64,000 nucleotides of DNA, taken from assembly GCA_018466975.1 (NCBI GenBank), contig CM031560.1:1798001-1862000 (forward strand). Reading direction: 5' to 3'. The notes below the pieces were generated by a model. It was not told the DNA's origin. It saw only the letters and a list, made by a program, of their open reading frames with translations, and ran no database searches. The position numbers and the translations under genes are program-made. This document shows positions 58,366 through 64,000 of this stretch, one piece after another. Numbering within the stretch: position 1 is the stretch's first letter; each line of letters begins with the position of its first letter. Origin of the DNA: Sparassis latifolia (lineage: Eukaryota > Basidiomycota > Agaricomycetes > Polyporales > Sparassidaceae).

Positions 58366-61300
58366 ATGTGTGTTGGCGAAAATTGCGCACCTCAAGCCGT
58401 GCACTATATTAATGCGCAGCTCGCGGCTTTGTACGACAACGCACTCTCCTGTGTGAAGGATCACGGCAACGCACATAGGTCGGAAGACCGCTTCAGTATG
58501 TATCAGTTTTTTTTTTGTCCGCCCTATATCCTGCTCACTGCTGTTGCAGAATATTCACATGCCCTGGTCGATTTCTCGTTTGGGGAGTCGCACGGCGATG
58601 CGAAGTTCCAGGCTGTCTTTAGGAAGCCTGAACTTGAGTTCATCTGCAACCATGATGCGTTCTTCCGTATCAAGATTGAGAGTGGCCACTATCACCTCAA
58701 TCATAGCTCAGAGGCGTCTTTGGAAGGGTATGTCTGCTCATGATATTTCTCGGCTCTTAACCTAATTACAAGTCTGTCAGTTCACCCTTCCAAGAGATTC
58801 ATGACTTAGAGGCGGTATTCCGCGTCAGCTTCGTTCGAAAAGCCATCAGCGGCCGGGATGCACAGATTGGTCGCGGCCAGAATCTCATTCAGCTCGTGGT
58901 CCTGGATCTGTCGAGTGAGTAGCTATTTACTTCGTGCTAGAAGGGTAAACTGAAGCATTTGATCTTTGCAGAAGGGAAGCTTGTGTCGCTTCGTCCACCT
59001 GTCACTAATGGTAGGGATGCTCTCTCGTTCTACCTGGAGAAGTATGTGCAGTTCCTGCAAGACGCCGGAAATCATGTCTTCTTCTCCCTCCCGGACTTTG
59101 ACGACGATCGCTATCGCTTGACTATCGACTACTCTCTCATCAATTCCACCGCTACGAGTCTCGACAGCATTCACGGCATCTCTTTGCGCGACCTCAATGA
59201 TGGACTCGTGTCCGCGTGGCTGAAGGCCGCCATGATTGCATCCGTTGACGAAGAGGACGTCGTTGACTGGAAGTCTTCCTCTCTCGCGGAGTTCCGTAGC
59301 ACGGTCGTTTTCCCGGAGGATGCAAAGACACACTTCCACATCAGCTTCGGTGCACCTAAGATCAAGCTCCTGTGCTCGCGCGAAGCCATCGTAACCTTTA
59401 AAATCAATGAAGTCACGTTCTATCCTGGTATTGACTTCCACGCGTAAGTCGATTTATGTAAATACGTGCCCAAAACGTGAATTGATGTCGTGCTCCAGTG
59501 CGCCCCTTTTGCGCTACACCAACTGGGAGATTGCTGTCCTTGCTGAGATTCATCACCTCACAGAAGCTGACGGTTCGGTCGTTAGCTGCCAGATTGACAT
59601 GGATAGTAAGTGTAAATGCCCTATTTGTGTTTGTGCATCGTTTGACCGTGATCATCTCCACCCATAGCGGCGCTCGTCTCTGAGACCTTGTCTGTGTTTG
59701 AAGGCTTCGAGCACGCGGACGCGAGTGATGAAGAGTTTTCCTGTTGGTCCATCCTGCTGGAGTTCTTCAAGAAGGAATATTTCCGTATCCTGGAGAACGC
59801 CAACTATCACATCGTCTACTATCACGACAAGCGTTCTATCAAACTGGTGGAGGAAGACGAGACCATCACCAGAGGTACCTGGTCGGACGTTACTGAGACT
59901 CGGACTACTACCACGGTCAGCACGGAGGTGTCGAGCCGGAAGGAGATCCTGTCGACTTCTGATATGTTCGGGTTCCACCAAGTCATTGCCGTCTCCCAAG
60001 CCTCTATCAATGAGCATTTCAACAACCTCTGGCTCATCAGCAAAGCATCCAAGACCACTGAAGAGATATTCTCGCTGTCGTCGTGGACATACCAGGACAC
60101 CTTCTCGGCGACGTTCAAGCCCATGACCTTCCGCCTGTTGAGCGACGGCAGGGCTCTTGTTTTCATCCATCTGGAGCGTGGCCATATCAAGGTTCATGAG
60201 AAAAAGTACGTGTAATTTTTTTTCGCAGGCTGACATTGATACTCACCCACCTGCAGCTCGCAGAAGCACGAATTTGGTGAATGCCGTCTTGCCTTCGAAG
60301 TGGACCTCAAGATGTGCAACCACGCTGAGCTGAAAGGTATCTCTGAGACATGGCGTACGAAATATCAGAACTCGCAAGCGTACAAACATCACGGACGTCA
60401 GACCGACCGCGAACTGCGTCACATTTACTTTGACTTCAGCAGTATGTCTTGATCTTCTGGAAGCTGTAACCTTGCTCACGGAACCTACGCAGCTGCGGAC
60501 TTCATTCACGAGCATTCGTGCTTGAAAGAGCTGTTCGGTGACATCAGCGGCAGGCCTATTGCAAACGTCAAGACTGCGATTCACCACATCAAGTCGTTCT
60601 ACTTCTCTAAGCTGACCGAGGGCGGTCTCCATCTCCTTCATACTGTCCCTGTGTGGAAGGAGGGTTCCACTCCTCCTGCGTACGGCCTTACCTCTGCGAT
60701 CTTCCATGTGTACTCGCAGACCGCCGTCAGCTGTCACAACTGGACTCATACTACCGCTGGCAGGGAGCCCATCATCGTGATCCTCGGTATGACCGGCTTC
60801 GCTCCTATGAAGGAGCTCCACCTCAAGTTCTCAAGTTCGTGGGTCATTCGGATGAACAGTCGCCTCACCTACGGCACCATTAGCGTCGCCCGGAACATCT
60901 TCGCGCAGGAACGTCTACTCGACCAGGTCGCACGTATCAATGCGGCCACTACTGTAATTCCTAAGTTCTCAGGCGTGGACCGGGACGTCTGGGATCTAGA
61001 GCTCACGACGTGGGAGAAGCACCCTCATCGGAAGAACCACAAGTGCATCTGCGTGCAAGAGAAGGGGCGCGACGGCTACTCGACGTACAAATGGCAGCAT
61101 CGCGATATCTGGAACTACGAGCATGAGGGCAACCAGTACCTCACCAATGGTTCCTATGGCGTGTCTTGTGAGTGCATACTGCATGCATTAGTGCAGTCTT
61201 CTCATTCATTTTACCCTCTCAGGCTTGACCCAGAATTTTGTCGAGATCCCCACGACTATCAACAACAAGACGTTGGAAATTAAGGTCTGGGGAGAGGTCA

Positions 61301-62352
61301 CGGTGGAACTGTCCTTCAAGTCCGCCACCACGAACTGGACGTATGTGCCTGGCTTATATGGACGCAGCTGTTATTGACTTGAATTTTATGCAGTGTGAAG
61401 TCCGCTTCGAAGTGGGATGCATCCTTTGCTCTCGCGACCGAGACTGGTGGTCTGAAAGTCAAGGAAACTGGTCGCATCGCTCCCGTCATCGACAAGGCTA
61501 TCATCGTAGGGGACCTTGGCTCCCACGTCGTCGCATACCAGGATCCGCATGACCTGCTCCAGAAGACTCTTCCGTCTCGCATTGACCTGGAGAATACCTT
61601 CAGTGAGCTCCGTGCCTTCGAAGGGATCTGGCAGTACAGCTACCCCTCGACTTATGGCTACACGCTCGCGAACCCGGGCTTCAACGTCAAGGGAGACCTC
61701 ATCTTTGAGGCGCGTCCCTGTGGTCTCCATGTGCCCATTGCCAGTGCTCGCTCGGTCAGTATCAGCGCCTCGCGTGCTACGTCGCCTCGCGCAGCATCGT
61801 TCACGCGGACTCTCAGCTCTAGCTTGAGTGCGTTCATCTTTGTTATCATTCACTGCGGCGATATAACTGACGGTATCACTTTTAGAGACGGCCTCGCACA
61901 CTCTGAGCGAGACTGTTCGCGTTGGAAATGGTGCCGCTGTGACCAATGGCATTGCGGTTCCGCGTATTGGCACTGTTAAGCTCGACAAGCACTTCATTCC
62001 AAGAATCAGTGGCGGTGCCACCGTCGAGGTCGACGAATCTCTCGTCCCCAGAATCAGCGGCGGTGCCACCGTCGAGGTCGAAGAAACTCTCGTCCCCATC
62101 ATCAGTGGCGGTGCCACCGTCGTGGAAGGCCTTGTCAATGCCCATAGTGCCAGCACAGCGAGGGGCGCAGCCAGAGCGATTAACGACCATATTGCTACGG
62201 CGAAGGACGTAGCCAGTTCCTTGGTCGAAGGCCTTGTGATCAGCGACCAGGTTGCCACCGTCACGGAGAGCCACAAAGTCGTTTCGGAGGAGAAGGTCGA
62301 GAGGCACGAGGAGCTTGAGACCAGTAAAACCGTGGTCACCGCTGTGGTTTGA
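58366..62352 (+). CDS. Conserved protein of unknown function, paralog of the 5.2-9.0 kb gene
   Basis: Eleven exons (58366..58495, 58550..58727, 58781..58914, 58972..59443, 59499..59605, 59668..60205, 60257..60441, 60493..61167, 61223..61340, 61394..61827, 61886..62352) encode 1,145 residues. Exons 1, 5, 7, 8 and 9 have exactly the lengths of their counterparts in the 5.2-kb gene (130, 107, 185, 675 and 118 nt). It opens MCVGENCAPQAVHYINAQLAAL. Conserved blocks include QNLIQLVVLDLS, NHVFFSLPDFDDDRY, WSILLEFFKKEYFRIL, SDMFGFHQVIAVSQ, YGLTSAIFHVYSQ, GREPIIVILGMTGF and YKWQHRDIWNYEHEGN. It has no signal peptide, membrane helix or enzyme motif that I know. The extra last exon adds a three-fold 16-residue repeat and a Val/Glu-rich helical tail. 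Function unknown. Confidence 0.88.
61998..62132 (+). repeat. 48-bp in-frame tandem repeat in the paralog tail
   Basis: Encodes three copies of a 16-residue unit, PRISGGATVEVDESLV and close variants (VDESLV, VEETLV, VVEGLV). The unit is absent from the 5.2-kb paralog. Confidence 0.85.
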
Positions 62353-62790
62353 GTGTGACGATGTTTTGCTCCTGTACGTCGACGTGGTTCTTGATTGCAC
62401 TCTCGTATCGCTGTCTTGCACGCATTGGAGCGCGTTGATGTGGTTGTTATAATGATTGTCTTTTTCTTGATGTCTTGCTTTCTTGGGTCTCTTCAACGCG
62501 TCGCTTTCTCTCTATCATGATGTTGATGTCCATTCTTCCGTGACCGTGACCATTATGCACCATCTAGTTCACCGTGATTGCCCTGTTAATCGACGTCCTT
62601 TTGGCTTACTTACGCATAGCACTATTCATTCGCAATGCATGTTCTTGTCGTGCACGTTGGACTGAGCTGGTCAATCAACTTACAACGATATCAATAATAC
62701 ACTGCACGTCAGAAACGTAACACGATGATTGCAACTGACTCTCGTACACGGTTTACTTCAAAGGCTGATCGAGCAAGGTAGCGAACCGTC
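62353..62790. other. Intergenic stretch between convergent genes
   Basis: T-rich 3' flank of the 58.4-kb gene and 3' flank of the GST gene. No other feature seen. Confidence 0.5.
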
Positions 62791-63605
62791 TTATCCTACA
62801 ATTTCATACTTTTCGAACGCCTGCATGAAAGTGCCCCACTTCCCGTCATCCCAAGTCTTGAGTCTCGTCCATTCCTGCGACTCGGGACCCAAAACCTTCT
62901 TCATCCATACCAACCAGCCCGCAATGGTGATATCGGCGTAGTGAATGGTATCACCCATGAAGAACGGTTTCCCTTCACCGTCTGACGCCATCCATACAGC
63001 GACTTTGGTGAGCTCGACCCGCAGATCCTCCTGATGCTTCTCACGAATAGGCCCAGGGGGTGACCAATCCTCCAGCTTCCCAAACTTGCTCTCTCTCGTC
63101 CTCCTGAAATAGGCTTCACTCGGCGGATTGAGGATGTTGTTCGTCGGAGGCAACATGAGTGGTTGCATCCGGCGCTGAACCGTCATTAGGAATACCTCTT
63201 GGAATGCAGCGTGGAGTGCGCAGGTTCCGGAGGGGATAAGCACGGGAGTGTCTGGATATGCCTTGTCGAGGTAACGTGCTATCTTCCCGGATTCAGATAT
63301 GGCCGTCTTCGTGGATGGGTCGTAGATCGCGGGGAGGGTATAGTAGGGGGAGCCATCCTCCGAAGTGCTGGTCGGCTGTGCACCGATCTCTCGACAGACT
63401 CGGGCGATGTCTGGATATTCGACCCATACCGTTTTGTAAGGCAAGCCTTTATAGTTCAGGGAAAATCTAGGCCGACAACGGATGATAAGATCGTGATTTC
63501 GAGCTAGGACGTGATGATTTACCTCGTCTTCCAGGTGTTGGGCGACCAAGCGATATCCTTGACATCTCGGGACGGGATATCGTAGAAGATGATTACCTCG
63601 GACAT
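62791..63605 (-). CDS. Glutathione S-transferase
   Basis: Two exons (63605..63523 and 63466..62791) encode 252 residues. The thioredoxin-like N-domain reads MSEVIIFYDIPSRDVKDIAWSPNTWKTRFSLNYKGLPYKTVWVEYPD, then SPYYTLPAIYDPSTKTAISESGKIARYLDKAYPD, with the cis-Pro (TLPAI) and the ES pair that binds glutathione. The C-domain is helical, with FFMGDTIHYADITIAGWLVW as the N-capping box region. This arrangement (IPSR..KDIAWSPNTWKTR) is common in wood-decay basidiomycetes, where Ure2p/FuA-like and etherase-like classes conjugate or carry lignin- and wood-extractive-derived compounds in the cytosol. The likely catalytic residue is a Ser in the SPNTWKTR segment. Class assignment is inferred. Confidence 0.9.
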
Positions 63606-64000
63606 ACTGTGGCGGGAATGCTAGGGCATGGTCAGCAGGCGCAGGCTTTATATGTGGGAAACTATTATTATTAATAGTAGTTCACTGGCGCTCAGGCCTC
63701 AGGTGCAGAGCACTTACAGCAACTGTCAGCAAGGGCCGTATCGATAGGCACCGTGCCCTCCCAAAAACCGGCTCACGGTGCGGACTGCGAAATCAAATGC
63801 TCCGGAAACTCAGGCGGGTGGCACCCACCAAGTCGCGCCGCCTGGGCAGCTTGAGTCTTTCTTGCACATATGCCGGCGAGGTGCGAACTTGAAGGTGTCC
63901 TATCAGGATTCAGGAGATCGCGTCAGTCACGTGCTGAACGATCGGCGGCAAGTTACCGTGGTTTCGAAGGTGGTTAGGCAGGAATTCCTACCTCTATCAG
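63606..64000. other. GST promoter and window edge
   Basis: Upstream region of the GST gene with an ATTATTATTAATAG run (about 63663-63676). No gene seen to the window end. Confidence 0.5.

Noticed and set aside
1..64000. CRISPR arrays, bacterial-type operons, ribosome binding sites, tRNA or rRNA genes
   Set aside because: None was seen. The spliced gene structures are eukaryotic, and I found no stretch with convincing tRNA or rRNA features by eye; a dedicated scan could still find a tRNA.

Overview
The window is nuclear DNA of a filamentous basidiomycete, most likely an Agaricomycete (mushroom or polypore). Genes lie close together on both strands. Nearly all are cut by short GT-AG introns of about 40-80 nt, and several families have typical basidiomycete architectures. 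I derived the exon models below by hand from reading frames, splice signals and family motifs; in complete models the exon lengths sum to whole codons.

Layout. 0-4.4 kb: the start of a CobW/ZNG-type GTPase (-), a STYX-like phosphatase fold (+), the HUT1 nucleotide-sugar transporter (-) and YAE1 (-). 5.2-9.0 kb: a ten-exon gene of unknown function (-) whose eleven-exon paralog lies at 58.4-62.4 kb (+). 11.5-23.1 kb: a kinesin-7-like motor with a 1-nt frame break, an MFS exporter, a small inverted-repeat element, a small unknown gene, a secreted KRE9/KNH-type protein and the sterol C-14 reductase ERG24. 23.3-29.2 kb: a Ser-rich coiled-coil protein and the vacuolar antiporter VNX1. 29.3-41.7 kb: DDB1, a histone-fold subunit, a HIT-family protein, a methyltransferase, SHE9/MDM33 and NADPH-cytochrome P450 reductase. 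42-58 kb: accessory DNA. 62.8-63.6 kb: a glutathione S-transferase.

The accessory region holds the most unusual item: a 5.9-kb DNA transposon (47840-53746) with about 25-bp terminal inverted repeats and a perfect 8-bp target duplication. It encodes one protein of about 1,600 residues: AT-hooks, a Cys/His cluster, and a candidate DDE transposase core with a WRN-type 3'-5' exonuclease domain lying between the second Asp and the Glu. The copy is disabled by an in-frame TGA and a 1-nt phase break. Its left 2.3 kb, plus 0.75 kb of host flank, is tandemly duplicated just upstream (44009-47090) with many small indels.

Functionally the housekeeping genes are unrelated neighbours. ERG24 and cytochrome P450 reductase both serve membrane sterol chemistry, and the reductase, the MFS exporter and the GST could all serve xenobiotic handling, but nothing here forms a metabolic cluster. 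Divergent pairs (CobW/STYX, ERG24/coiled-coil gene, HIT/methyltransferase) share short intergenic promoters; convergent pairs (VNX1/DDB1, methyltransferase/SHE9) have closely spaced stop codons.
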